Of a DNA stretch of 64,000 nt, positions 12,301 to 23,800 are shown piece by piece. Source of the stretch: Chrysoperla carnea (Eukaryota; Arthropoda; Insecta; Neuroptera; Chrysopidae). The stretch spans positions 100,372,368 to 100,436,367 of the forward strand of contig NC_058337.1 in the NCBI RefSeq assembly GCF_905475395.1. The letters run 5' to 3'. The notes under the pieces are model-generated. The model had not been told where the DNA came from. It saw nothing but the letters and a program-made list of their open reading frames with translations, and made no database searches. The position numbers were made by a program, and so were the translations under genes. The first letter of the stretch is position 1. Each line of letters begins with the position of its first letter.

Positions 12301-15300
12301 ACATCCACGGTGAATGCTTATCAAAATTACATACAAAATCAACAATATAATATGATAACGAACGATCAACAACAACAGAAGATGAATGATGAAACGATTC
12401 ATGAAAAAACTGGAAATAAATTATCAGTTATATTAGAAAATTCAAAAGAATATCGATCAATGTCAAGTGCTGGTGCTGGACAATCTTCGAGTAGTGGTAG
12501 TTCTGGTTCAACACTTAAAAATACACTTGCAACAACACCTGGTCGGGAAAGTAGTTTATCAGCAATTAAAGAAATGTCACCTGCTTCTTCTGTTTCCGGT
12601 GCTAGTCGAGATACTTGTGGTATGATTTTTAAACAAATTTATTTTTTTTTTTTCAAGTTTAATTTTTCCATGTTAATATTACCTAATTGTTCTGGAGCCA
12701 TCATACACGGGCACAGTTGCCAAATTCGGAATATTTTTTCGGGGATTATTAAAAACTTGGAATGAGAAAATATAGTTTTTTGATTAAAAAATTTTTAGAT
12801 TAAAAAAATTTATGAGGATAATCATAAAAATACTCTGAACACGATGCAACCCAATATTTTTCTAGTAAAAAAATGGGTTCAAATTTATTAAATTATAAAG
12901 GATGAAATAAATAGTGGCTTAAATAGAAACGCATATAAAGTTTAAATTTTGACCCCAGAACTATAGAGGAATATTTTATCGTTTATTAGCTATGCCCCAT
13001 GGCTTTAAGTCAAGTTATTGCCCAAAAAAATACACTGATTGAAATAATCCATTTTCAGCTTTCCCAAAACAGTCTTAAAACATTTTTCTTTGTAAGTCAT
13101 AACGGCTGGCTGATTGATAGATTGTAAAAAAAAATAATGAAATACTAGTTTAAACGAAAAGCGTTAGATTAAACGTTGTCAAAGCCATGGATACTAGCTG
13201 ATTACAATATAAATCTAATTCATAAAATTCGGTCAAAAAGCCATTTAAGATTTCAGGAGTATTTGTCCAATAAAACGGTAGTTGTACGTGAAAAAAATTC
13301 AAAAAATCGGTTTCTCTTAAGATTTTTGTGTAATTTTAGGACGAAAATACGAAAAATCTGTTTCCTTTTATACCCTAATGGAGAAAAACTAAGAGTTTAT
13401 TTATATCAAAATGTGGGCCTCGAAATAAAAATGAAAAAAATTATTGTTAATTTTAAAAACCCGAAAAATGTAAAAAAAAAAAGTTTCTCTCAAAAAATTT
13501 GTAACTTTTAATTTTTATAGTTCTTGATGAGTATATCGAAAATGTGATACTGGGAGATCAAAGCTCAAAAATAGGTAATAATATACGCCTTTATATGTTT
13601 ATGGCATAAAACTGCTCTAGTTCACCATCCGTAGGTGCTACTTTTAAATACTATTTTAAGTTTTTAGTTAAGTTTGTCTACTATAACTTAGTATAAAATT
13701 ATCTTTTCGATGATAAAGCAAAATTATGGAGTTATATGCTAAAAACTGAAATGAGTATTAAATTTTAGTATTTTTTGACAACATTTCGAGACGCTTCTTT
13801 TGTTTACTTATTTCCAAATGAAATTCAGAACTCTTAAAACTAAGCATAGAAAATCGACTACTTGAATTCTTTTCCACGTTTTGTCGCTACCGTTAATTTT
13901 ATCGTAGTTTTTTATTTTATTTTTTGTGGAAAATCGTTTATTTTTAATACAAAGGAAAAAAATTCTCTTACAGTAGATATTACAAACAATAAATGTAAAT
14001 CGAAATCAATAGGTATGGAGTATGAAGTTGGTGAGGCAATGTTACAACTAAGTCAAGAAATCTATTTAAATGATGAACAAAAAGATGAACCATCTGATTA
14101 TGCTGGTTCAAACAATAATCATACTCAAAATAATTATTTACGTGGTTCTGTTGATATTTATGTTGATCAAAATAGTAAACATTCAACAGATAGCTATAGT
14201 AGTCCACCAAAAGACGATAACCAGCAGGAGGATGTTATGGATTGGGATGAACATTCAACGAATTCAATGGATTATGCAATTGGTTGTCAAAACTTATCTG
14301 CAATATTGACATCCGATAAACCAGTCAATCCATTTGATCCAAAAGTCATTGATTGTTTATTAAAGAAAGCACGTTTTCCAAATATACGTCATACAACTGG
14401 TTATATAAAAGTTCAACAAATACCAAAAATTTCACCAAAAGATTCAGTGTTTTTGAAGAATGATAAATATTTAATTGATAAAGTATTAGGTAAAGGTACA
14501 TTTGGTACTGTTTTTAAAGCGAATAATATGACAGATGGTGGTATTGTTGCTGTTAAATATCAAAGGCCATCAAATTTCTGGGAATTTTATATATGTAAAG
14601 AAATACAACATCGTATTAAAGAATCAATGTTGGTATGTATAAACACGTGCTTTTTTATGATTAGCAGTTTTAACTGTATATGGAACACCTTATTGTATCC
14701 ATGGATATAGGAATATTTTAAAAGGGATGAGGTATAACCGCGTGGTGTGAGTCTCACTCAGGGGGAAGAGGCAGGGTAAATAAATAAAATATTTACTATA
14801 AAACTATGCATCGATCTAAATTATTAATTAATATCAATTTATGTAGGACTTTGGCATCATTTTATTATTTTCAAGAAAATATTTATGATTAATTTTAAAA
14901 ATTAAATTTAAAAAAGAAAGATATGTTGATACGTATGTAATATTATTTATTCTATTTGTGTGTAAGGTCCAACATAAATTGAGTTAGCTCTATGTATAGC
15001 TTTATAGTAAATACTTTATTTCTTTATTTAACATTCAATTCTTTATTAGCAATGCTTTTGAAAACGGACTGTATATAGGCATATTTAAAACTTCGATATT
15101 CCAACTACAAACCATTATCAATGGAGCTACTTACCAATTTTCATTTAAATAAGAATTATATTCCAAGCCAGATTTATCGAGAAGATTTTACGACCATTAG
15201 TTCTATTTGTATATTAAATGCCGATTAAAAAATTTTAAAACTAAGAACGGGTTTGGTACCCCTGAGGTTCTTATTTTTCGATTACGTTAAATAAATTACA

Positions 15301-18300
15301 TATACAATGCATTTTGTTGAAACTCCGTTTTATGTAGAGATCTGTCCGTATATATTACTTATCCTTGGCGATTTCAATCAAAATAGGACCAGCATAGCGT
15401 AAGGAATCTCTGTGGTGTTCATTCAAAAATTAAATATTTAAACAATTATAATATATCAACATGTTAATCATATTTTTTTGTGTAGCTATTATCGTTTATG
15501 GATATAACAAAATGTTATTATTGTAAAAATTCGTCATTATTTATAAGTGAATTTTCAAAATATGGATCATTATTAAATGTTGCAAATAAAGTGAAGAAAG
15601 TAACTGGTAAACAATTCAAAGAAGTTGTTACATATCATTTTGTTGCTGAAATGATACGTATTGTTGCTGCATTACATCAATGTCAAATCATTCATGCTGA
15701 TATTAAACCTGACAATTTCTTAGTTATGCGCTTGTAAGTAATTTTATGTTTATTCAAGATTGTTTGTGTAACGTTTGGATGTTTCAAATATCAATACTTC
15801 ATTTCAATATAAATTTGTAAAATCTGATAAATCATTATTCAACCATGGATGGGGCATTTTTCAAGTAAACCAGGCGAGCTTGCAAGACACGCCTTTATGT
15901 TAATTAAGGTGTGCTGGCTTCTCAAGCCAGCATAATTTAGATTTTAGTCGTTTATAAATATTTTAAATCTTCAAAATTTTGAATATATGTAATTAAAAGC
16001 CTAATGCACACCGTATTGTTAAAATTTGAACACAATTTACCAGGCCTAACATGAGATTATTGCAATTCGAATCATTAAACAAAATGAAAATTATTTACCA
16101 TTTTAATCGAGAAGAGTGTATGTGTATTCATTCCTAGTATTGTGTGAGACAGTAGTAGTAACAGCAGAGTAATAGTAAAAAAACTTAGTTTATAACCTTA
16201 GTTGTGTAGTGATTTTATAAAGTTTTATCTTTCTTTCTTCTTCTAGACCTCCTGATAGTGGTGGTCGGCTATCGTTACAATTAATTGATTTTGGATGTAG
16301 TATAGACATGACATTATTTCCATCTGATATGTGTTTTTATCAAGTGGTTACTACTGAAGATTTTACATGTACTGAAATGCGAGAAGGTAAACCATGGACT
16401 TATCAAACTGACTTATTTTGTATAGCAGCAACTGCCTATGTAATTTTAATGGGTGAATATATGAAAGTGAAAAAGGAAGATGGTGACTGGACAGTACTCA
16501 AACGTTTTCCACGGTAATTATAAATATTTTATTATTTCTTTTGATCTTAACTTGTTGGTATAAACAACTAACTAACTTTTCACATTTTAAGAAGGTTTTT
16601 TCAAGTTTTACAGTTTTCATAACCGTATAAATTAAATTTGGCATTTACAAAACGCGTACCCTCCTTAAGAACAACTTAGGTACATCTCCTTCAATACAAT
16701 TTTTTTACTTGTTTGGCCTCAGTACAACCTCTTCTAGAGATTAGGTTCCTCAAATTATAGAGTTGGTTGTAACTAATATTGGCTAAGTTCGGTTAAATAG
16801 TCGATCATCCTTTTCTCTTGCACTTTTGACCAATATAGCTATATTTATTTTTAACTTGGTAAGAAATATACAGGCTTGTGGAGAGGGAATTATACAGGGT
16901 GTATACAGTTATAACAGCAGAACTTCATCAAATGTTAGATAACGTTAAAATAAAGACTATTTCTCAACTTATAGTAGGGAAAGCGTCCTTTTCTAGAAAC
17001 AGGGTGTTGAAATTTTAGAAGATAAAGGATATTCGGTGAATATTGTCAAAAAGCCTCCTTACAAAAATTATCAACTATTGTATGGGCACAACAGTCATTC
17101 TATTAACATTTGAATCAAATAAACGAAACTTTCGAAAGGTTTTCATTTTTTTTAACTACTTCTAATTTTTAAATTACAAATTTAGAGTAAGCCGTAAGAA
17201 TAAACTTTTCCTGCCAACATTCCATTTTTTGTATTATAATATTTATTGAATCTAAATAGGGAATATTCATCTATTTTTTTTTTTTTTTAATTCATTGTTT
17301 ATACTGTTATAATATAGTAAAAAATATAAATATTGTTTAAAAATGCTGTAATTAAGTGTAAAAAATATTTAAAATACAGTATAATTTTGAGATATTTAAA
17401 CGCAATTTTTTGGCGCTCTCAGTTGATGACGTATAAGTACGTGATCTGTCAATTGGTGAAAGTTCAATGTATAATTTACATGCTAAAAAAATGAATTTAA
17501 AACACAGAATTTACACTCGTTATTATTAAGTTTTCTTATAAAAAGCCGTAGAATGATATAACTCAATGAAATACCTTATAAAATGTAAGTAATTCATATC
17601 ATACAGTATGTCAACAAATTTGACAAGCTCGTACTTTGATGTCGCGTCCGTATAAAAATTTGAACTTTCGTTTTAGAAATTTTTAAATGCCCTCACTGAA
17701 TTTGTCCTTTTATTAATTAATTTTAAGTAATTAAAAATATATTAATTACTAAAATAATGATTTAGTTGAAATGTCCAGTCAATAAAGTTACGGAAGAAAA
17801 ATATTTGAACCAAATTTAAATTTCATGAATATTCCCTATTTAACACTTTCAATCTTTTATCATCATGGGAGTAGAAATAAAGATGGTTTGAATTCTACAA
17901 ACCCCCCGTTGTAGTCCAATGGAATGTTGATAAACTTAATTTTTATTTGGACTTTTTTGTACTATAAAACGATGTTAGCATATCCAATATTAGAAAAAAT
18001 TGCATTTCGCGTTTGAACTTAAGTTACAAAAGACGATTTCAAAATTTCAACTTTAAGAAAAATTTACCTGTTTATAAAGTGCATTAATGAGAATGCATAT
18101 ACACGATTTAAAAATGACCCTAAGAAAGTGATTTTTTGGAATTTCCTTAACCATTAATAAGATAGAACAATAAACTAAGGTGTTTTAATAAAATTCATTG
18201 AGTATGAAAATGATTAACTGGGTAATTTTGTTAATAATTTTTTTTTTTCAGTTATGTAAATTTAGAAATATGGAGGCCATTTTTCCGACAATTATTAAAC

Positions 18301-18429
18301 ATTGAAAGTTGTGATAACCTTCCCGATCTAACACAAATGCAGGCACATTTTCAAAGTATATTAAATGAACGGCATAGTGATTTAACGTATGAATTAAGAC
18401 AAATCGCAAATATAATGAATGATAGATAG
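3302..18429 (+). CDS. BubR1: BubR1/MadBub mitotic checkpoint kinase
   Basis: Twelve exons give 1537 aa: 3302-3429, 5762-6163, 6598-6826, 7370-7553, 7941-8291, 8897-10186, 10855-11153, 12241-12619, 13974-14632, 15486-15733, 16247-16513, 18252-18429. All junctions are GT-AG and phases agree. The N-terminus has KEN box 1 (LSKENIQPLRGGRN, residues 7-9), followed by the Mad3/BUB1 TPR region (about 43-200). KEN box 2 is at 287-289 (HKENLIKPGPW). The Bub3-binding GLEBS motif is near 374-393 (NEFSFEELNTRKYF). A Gln/His-rich low-complexity stretch spans about 470-1000. The C-terminal kinase keeps the Gly loop (GKGTFG, 1260-1265), ATP-binding K1282, HADIKPDN (1377-1384) and DFG (1404-1406). By family knowledge it is part of the mitotic checkpoint complex that inhibits APC/C-Cdc20. 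With both KEN boxes and an intact kinase it could be a Bub1/BubR1 bifunctional form. Intron 1 carries an R1 repeat and intron 11 a MITE. Confidence 0.93.
4604..5240. repeat. R1 interspersed repeat, copy in BubR1 intron 1
   Basis: Begins TTTTATACCCTGTATG and ends CAATTGTTTGTTTTCTC, like the other R1 copies. It contains the conserved core CCGTTAGAGATAGAACAAAA ... AACAACTTTTGTTTGAAACA ... GTAAACATCATTGTTTAC. Its segment after the core (AAAACTATAAAATATAGGC) matches the copy near 49.4 kb rather than those around TONSL. No coding capacity is seen. Confidence 0.8.
7637..7670. repeat. Short perfect hairpin in BubR1 intron 4
   Basis: ATTAGTTCTGTAA (7637-7649) and its exact reverse complement TTACAGAACTAAT (7658-7670) are separated by 8 bases. 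It is not associated with a recognised element. Confidence 0.6.
9329..10060 (+). repeat. CAA/CAT tandem repeat coding Gln/His tract
   Basis: Within BubR1 exon 6. The reading frame encodes long Q and H runs. From about 9570 to 9890 there is a higher-order tandem repeat of 12-27 bp units coding variants of HQMHHQQSP. Related CAA runs continue in exon 7 (10875-10925) and exon 8 (12250-12280). This expands the disordered region between the GLEBS motif and the kinase. It is likely length-polymorphic. Confidence 0.85.
17257..17838. mobile_element. TA-flanked MITE, copy 1 (BubR1 intron 11)
   Basis: Terminal inverted repeats are AATAGGGAATATTCAT at the left and ATGAATATTCCCTATT at the right, with TA at each outer boundary. 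This suits a Tc1/mariner-type TA target duplication. The 0.58-kb interior has no ORF and contains GATGACGTATAAGTACGTGA. Related copies lie at 52201-52756 and about 58671-59194, with an internal fragment at 30255-30835. Confidence 0.8.
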
Positions 18430-18531
18430 TCATATTTTATTATAATAATTAATTATTATATTTAAAATAATAATTTAATATTTAATTTACTGTGTATTAT
18501 TTATATTCGCCTAAAATCTAAAGGAAATCAA

Positions 18532-18537
18532 AATAAA
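18532..18537 (+). terminator. Polyadenylation signal of BubR1
   Basis: AATAAA about 100 nt after the BubR1 stop codon (18427-18429). A second AATAAA lies near 18652. Assigned by position. Confidence 0.5.
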
Positions 18538-18924
18538 TAATGTTGTGTATAAAAATTTAACTCAGTTTAGTATAATAATTTTATTTTGTAATATTATCAA
18601 CTTAGAATTGTATTATAGTTGTTTATGTGAGTTCTTTTTAAAATATATTAAATAAAATTTATACAACTAGAATTTTATTATTTATTAAATCTATTCATCA
18701 CTCAACACTATATTCATAAGTAGCTGTCTGTCATCCTACCCCGCCCGCTTCTTTAGGTCTAATTTTTCTTCAAAAATATTACAGTAGACCCCCGGTAATA
18801 TGGTCCCTGGAGAATCGGGCGCCCCGCAATCCGTCTATTGTTTTTGTATTGAAGTATGGTTTATTTTTCATTAAACCGCTTAAAATTGAAAAACAAAAGT
18901 GAATCATTTTTCGAGTACAAATGT

Positions 18925-19180
18925 TTTGAACACGATAACTCAAAAACGAAAGGAGATATCAAGTTGAAATTATATACATAGCGTACTCAGGACGTATAAA
19001 GTGAATTTGAGTTCGCAAATGAGCAACATGAGTCAAGGGAGTCTTGTAAGCCGTTAGAGACAGAACAAAAGTTTAAATTTAAAAAATGTTTCTGATAAAA
19101 CATTAAACAACTTTTGTTTGAAACATTTTTTCGTAAACATGTCTGTTTATCCGTGAGGGCGCAAATTAAGAAAAAACCTT
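18925..19180. repeat. R1 repeat fragment
   Basis: Contains ATAACTCAAAAACGAAAGGA, CCGTTAGAGACAGAACAAAA and AACAACTTTTGTTTGAAACA in the same order as other R1 copies. It lacks both the TATACCATG start and the CAATTAACTCAGTCAATTG end, so it is a truncated copy. Confidence 0.75.
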
Positions 19181-19309
19181 AATAATTGATTTATAAAAAT
19201 TTATTTCTTATTTACAAAAGTAGGAGTCATTTTGCAGTACAAAGATAAAAAAATATTACATATAAAAACATTACTATACTTATATATGGATGTGGATTGA
19301 AATAATATT

Positions 19310-19886
19310 GGAAAGTGGGGAAACAGCAATGATTTGAATGAAACTTTGTAACATGATTATGGGACCCCAAGCAATATTTAGCCAAATTAACTTAATCAGA
19401 AAGGGGTATAAAGCCTCAGCGGAGGGCATATGTAACAACTCAAACTTTTTTTAAATGCATATTCCACTTTTTGGCACAACTTATTGTCCAAACTGTTATC
19501 TAGGAGGTATTTTTGATTGTTAATTACGAATCTGATGTCAGATAACCGGATTCTACCACGTATTCCGAAAACCGTGCCATTTTTGGTTAAGTCATATATT
19601 GTCATAAAAATGGCAAATGTATTTATCAAAAATGACACGATTTTCGGAAGACATCATAGAATCCATGCAATCTGACATCGGATTCGTATACAGCGACCAA
19701 AAATATACACTAGGTTACAATTATAAGACAAAATAGGCATTTCAAAAAAAAAAGGGTCTACGTATGCCCCCTGCTGGGGCCCTATGCCTCTTTCTGACTA
19801 GGTTAAATTGGCTGAATGTTCCTTAGGGTCCTATGAACACGTTAAAAAAAGTTTCATTAAAATCGGTGCTGTTTCCCCACTTTTCC
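19310..19886. mobile_element. Foldback element with near full-length inverted arms
   Basis: Starts GGAAAGTGGGGAAACAGCA and ends with the reverse-complement form GCTGTTTCCCCACTTTTCC. Matching blocks pair inward on both sides: GGGACCCCAAG/CTTAGGGTCCT, GGAGGGCATATG/CGTATGCCCCC, CGAATCTGATGTCAGAT/ATCTGACATCGGATTCG and ACCGTGCCATTTTT/AAAAATGACACGATTT. The fold is centred near 19600. Arms are roughly 280 bp and imperfect. Frames inside it carry no recognisable protein. No target-site duplication was identified with confidence. Confidence 0.75.
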
Positions 19887-20624
19887 TATGCATCTCGACT
19901 TATTAGTTGTACTACTATATTATTAAGGAGATCCACATAGAATAGCAAGTCATTTAAAACTTGCTAAAAATGTGTAAATTAATTCTACGTTAGCTAATGA
20001 TTATAAAAAAAATTAAAAGACAGTTTCCCGGACTTTTAATTGTAGGTAAATAGGAATCAATATTGGGATAGGGATTATAATGTAAGTAAATAGGAATCAA
20101 TCCAGTTGTGTTTTGGTTAAGAATTCAATATGAATAACAATTGTAAAAAAACTTTCTTTTTTTATTCAATATGATTGAAATAATAATAAGCTTTCGATTA
20201 AAACAATAAAAAAAGTGGGTTTCCCAACGAACTACGGAGATATTTGATAATTTTTATGAAAAGAAAAGTAAAGTTCACATCGATCACATGGTATTCTGGT
20301 ACTTAAGTAGGCCACCAGAGAAATAATAATTCAAAATAATTTATAATGAATAATAATATATTTTTTTTAACAAATAATAAGAAATAAAATAAGTTTCTTT
20401 TTTTTTCCAAAAATAAAGTTTCTTTTTTTTTTATTATGGTGGTACTTTGATCTTCTTAAAATTGTTATTAAATTAATATTAAAATTACTAACAAATTTAT
20501 TATTAAAAATATTAAAAAATTTTTACTTAAAATTATTTAAAAATATCACTTGAAGCAGATTTTTGTGCCAGTTGGCACCGAGAGTTTCTGATCAATAAGG
20601 CTATTATTATGCTTTTGTATGATT

Positions 20625-20630
20625 TTTATT
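20625..20630 (-). terminator. Possible polyadenylation signal of TONSL copy A
   Basis: TTTATT on the plus strand (AATAAA on the minus strand), about 215 nt past the copy A stop. It lies outside the duplicated block (which begins near 20755), so copy B cannot use the same signal. Confidence 0.35.
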
Positions 20631-20842
20631 ATAAAACGGTTAATGTTTGGAAGAGATAAATTTTACAAAGAAAATGCTAATTTAATTAAAAAAAAAGAAG
20701 GTTGTCATGGATAATATGAAGTTTAGAACACAGATATAAAATTATTTCGGATATTTTATACTTTCGGTTTGGATTTTATAAATATACTCGGATAGTATAC
20801 GGTTTTAGAAGTTTCCCAAAAATGAAATTACAGTAAATTACT

Positions 20843-23800
20843 CTATTTTTTTACTGCGAATTCGACATAATTATCATTCCCTCTCCGTATAATTGTATTA
20901 TCATTCCAAACACTTTTCCAAATATGTTTAATTAAATCGAATATCGACTCATCTACGATATTAATTTTTAAACATTTGATCGATTTTTGTATGGATTCAA
21001 TGTTGTTAATATCTAATGAAAGTCCAACACAAATATTCTTACAATTTTCTAAAATCACATTTTCCACACTTACTTTTGACGTAAGTATCATTTGTAATGA
21101 AAATCCAGTTAAATCATAATTATCTGATAAATTAATTGTATGTAATTTTGTTGAATTCTCTAATGTTTCAAATAATTCTCTTAATTCGAATTCACTAACA
21201 TGACATCGTGATAAATCAATGTATTCTAAATGAAATGGTGTACCTAATCGTAAAAATGCAATTAATTCGGTTGTTATATATGATGTAGCGGATAAATCTG
21301 CAACACCTGATAAATGAATTTCTTTCAATATACAAGGATTTAAACTATTTAAAAATACTAATAAATTTGTTTTATTTAAAATATTATCACTTAAATTGAT
21401 ATATTCAATATGACGTAAATTTAATAAATCATTTTCATTATTACGATGACGAAATATATCACATGTAAATTGACATGATGATAAATTTAATGATTTTAAT
21501 TGTATATGATTTAAAATGATTGATAAATATTTAATACTATTATCACCAATATTATTGTAACTGAAATTTAATTCACGCAAATTAATTGTATTATTTGTAA
21601 ATATTTCTGATATATAATTAATACTTTCCCATGATATTAGATTATTACTAATATCAAGAGTTTGTAAGCTCGTTAATGTTTGTAATACTTCACAAAATAT
21701 TTTAATTGTATCATCGGTAAATAAATTACCAGATATATTAATTTGTTCCAGTGTACGTTGATGTTTTAATGCTTTTAATGCAGGTACTATTTGATTATCG
21801 GATAGATTTACGTTCGATAAATCTAATATTAAAGTGGCTTGGCATGAATCCAAACATTTTTTTAAATGAAAATCCACCACTGTAACAAATAAAAAAAATG
21901 ATGTAAATGATTTACGTAAAAATATGTTATTTATATTCAAATAAAATCGAATATTTAAAATTTTTATTTTTATTTATATAAGTCAAAATAGATTTTTGTA
22001 TCTCAACACATTATACCAATTAACATATGAGAGTGAGATTGTCCACTTCAATGTAAAACGCAAATTACGTATTTTCATTTGAACAAGTAGATAGAAACGA
22101 AAAAATACACAAAAGCCGAGGTTTGAACCCAAATTATCTATATATCCGATCTAGGACGTAACCAACTCGATCACTCCTATTCTATGTGAGTGACTCAATC
22201 TATATGCATCCTGTCCGTGTCTTTATTATATTTGTATGTTTGCGTATACAGAACACACAAACGTTTCGTACTGCTATATAAGTGATACAATTTACATATT
22301 TCTTATTATAAAACTAAATTTTTTCATTTAATTACAGCCTCATCCTCATATGAAAATGTGTTGAGTTAGCAAAAGCTATTAAACTTATCATGTATGAGGG
22401 GCATAAAGTACACAAAAGTTTGAAATAAATGTAAAAATTTAGTTTCATAATAAAAATATGAAATCATGTTTTTTTAAAAAAGTAAAAAATAATTTACAAA
22501 AATACCGACTTCAATCAATAATTTTCCTGTCAGCAGCGCCGGCTCTACCCCCAAATCAAGGTAGAGCTTGATTGTCTTTCGGCGCCATTTTTTAAGTATC
22601 AGTATCCTGCTTTTGTACAAAAACAGCTAATACACAAAAAAAAAAACCAAATTTTCTGATTCTAGAATCATATTGACTTAAATTACTTTCTTAAAGCTTG
22701 TATTGGACGAAAATATCCCGATCCAAGTATTACACTATTTTCACGTACCATTCGTTAAATCGTTCATATTTAAAATTTTTGTTACCTGTTTTATAAATTT
22801 TACAGCCATCTAAGTATCTTTCCACGATCGATGGTAAATTCCATGATGTAATTGTTGTAAATAATTCATTGCACGTAATGATCATTTCCAATGGATCGTT
22901 ATTATCTAATATAGCTCTATCTTTGGTTTCTAATTGTAATGTAGGCTTTACAGCTTCTTTACTGAAAAATTATAAATTTTTAATTTAAAAATGAAACATT
23001 TCTTCACACAAGTCTAAAGTATAACTATCTTAGAAATTGTAACTACATATTTGACTTCAATTAAAAAAACCAATATAACCGGCGCTGTACTATATAATAT
23101 GCCTAGCGACGCGGTTGGGTAACGGCTAGCAAAAAATGATGAATAAGGAAATGATACTTTTGGAATATTTCCAAAAACCAGGCTGCCTTCTTAATGCTTC
23201 TCAATATTTAAAAAATTCGATTTTGCTGATAAAAAAAATTACTTTAACTTACTTATAGTAGCGTTTTGCAGCTTCTTCCGCTAACCAAGAAATAGTTAAG
23301 TGTGGAACATTGCGTCGTGGAATTGGAATTTTCCAAATTTTGTTCTCAATATGAATATCAATCGAAATAATATTAGAAACTAATTGAGTGGAAGACGATA
23401 ATGGAACAGTAGTTGAATCAGGTTGAGTCAGTCTTGATGATGTTGCATTGACCTCACCGAAATCGGATTCAATTGAAGCCGATCGAACTACTTCTGTACT
23501 ACTTCTTTTTCTACTAAATCCAGCACTTAGCAAAGTTGTTTGTGACTTTCGACGTAATATGTTACGATTTAAGTGTGAATTCGAATTATTTTCAATAATT
23601 TCATTTTGTTCATGAAAATCGTTTTCATATGATACAATCTGATCCTGAGATTCTATTTCCATATTTATATTACGTTTAATAGGTGTGATTCTCTTTTTGG
23701 ATTTAGCTGGTGATTTGCTCGTTCTTTTAGGTGTTCTGGAAGACGAAGGTGCATCAAGTTCGAAACTATTATTTATACGACGTCTTTTTGAAGATGGTTC

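Noticed and set aside
13176-13511. 111-aa Lys/Phe-rich ORF
   Set aside because: It lies inside BubR1 intron 8, is low complexity and has no recognisable domain. It is a chance frame in AT-rich DNA.
19396-19638. 80-aa minus-strand ORF
   Set aside because: It lies wholly inside the foldback element and reads through its inverted arms. No homology was recognised.
22085-22185. Functional tRNA gene
   Set aside because: A- and B-box-like motifs are present, but I could not form a complete cloverleaf. A SINE-derived remnant is more likely.
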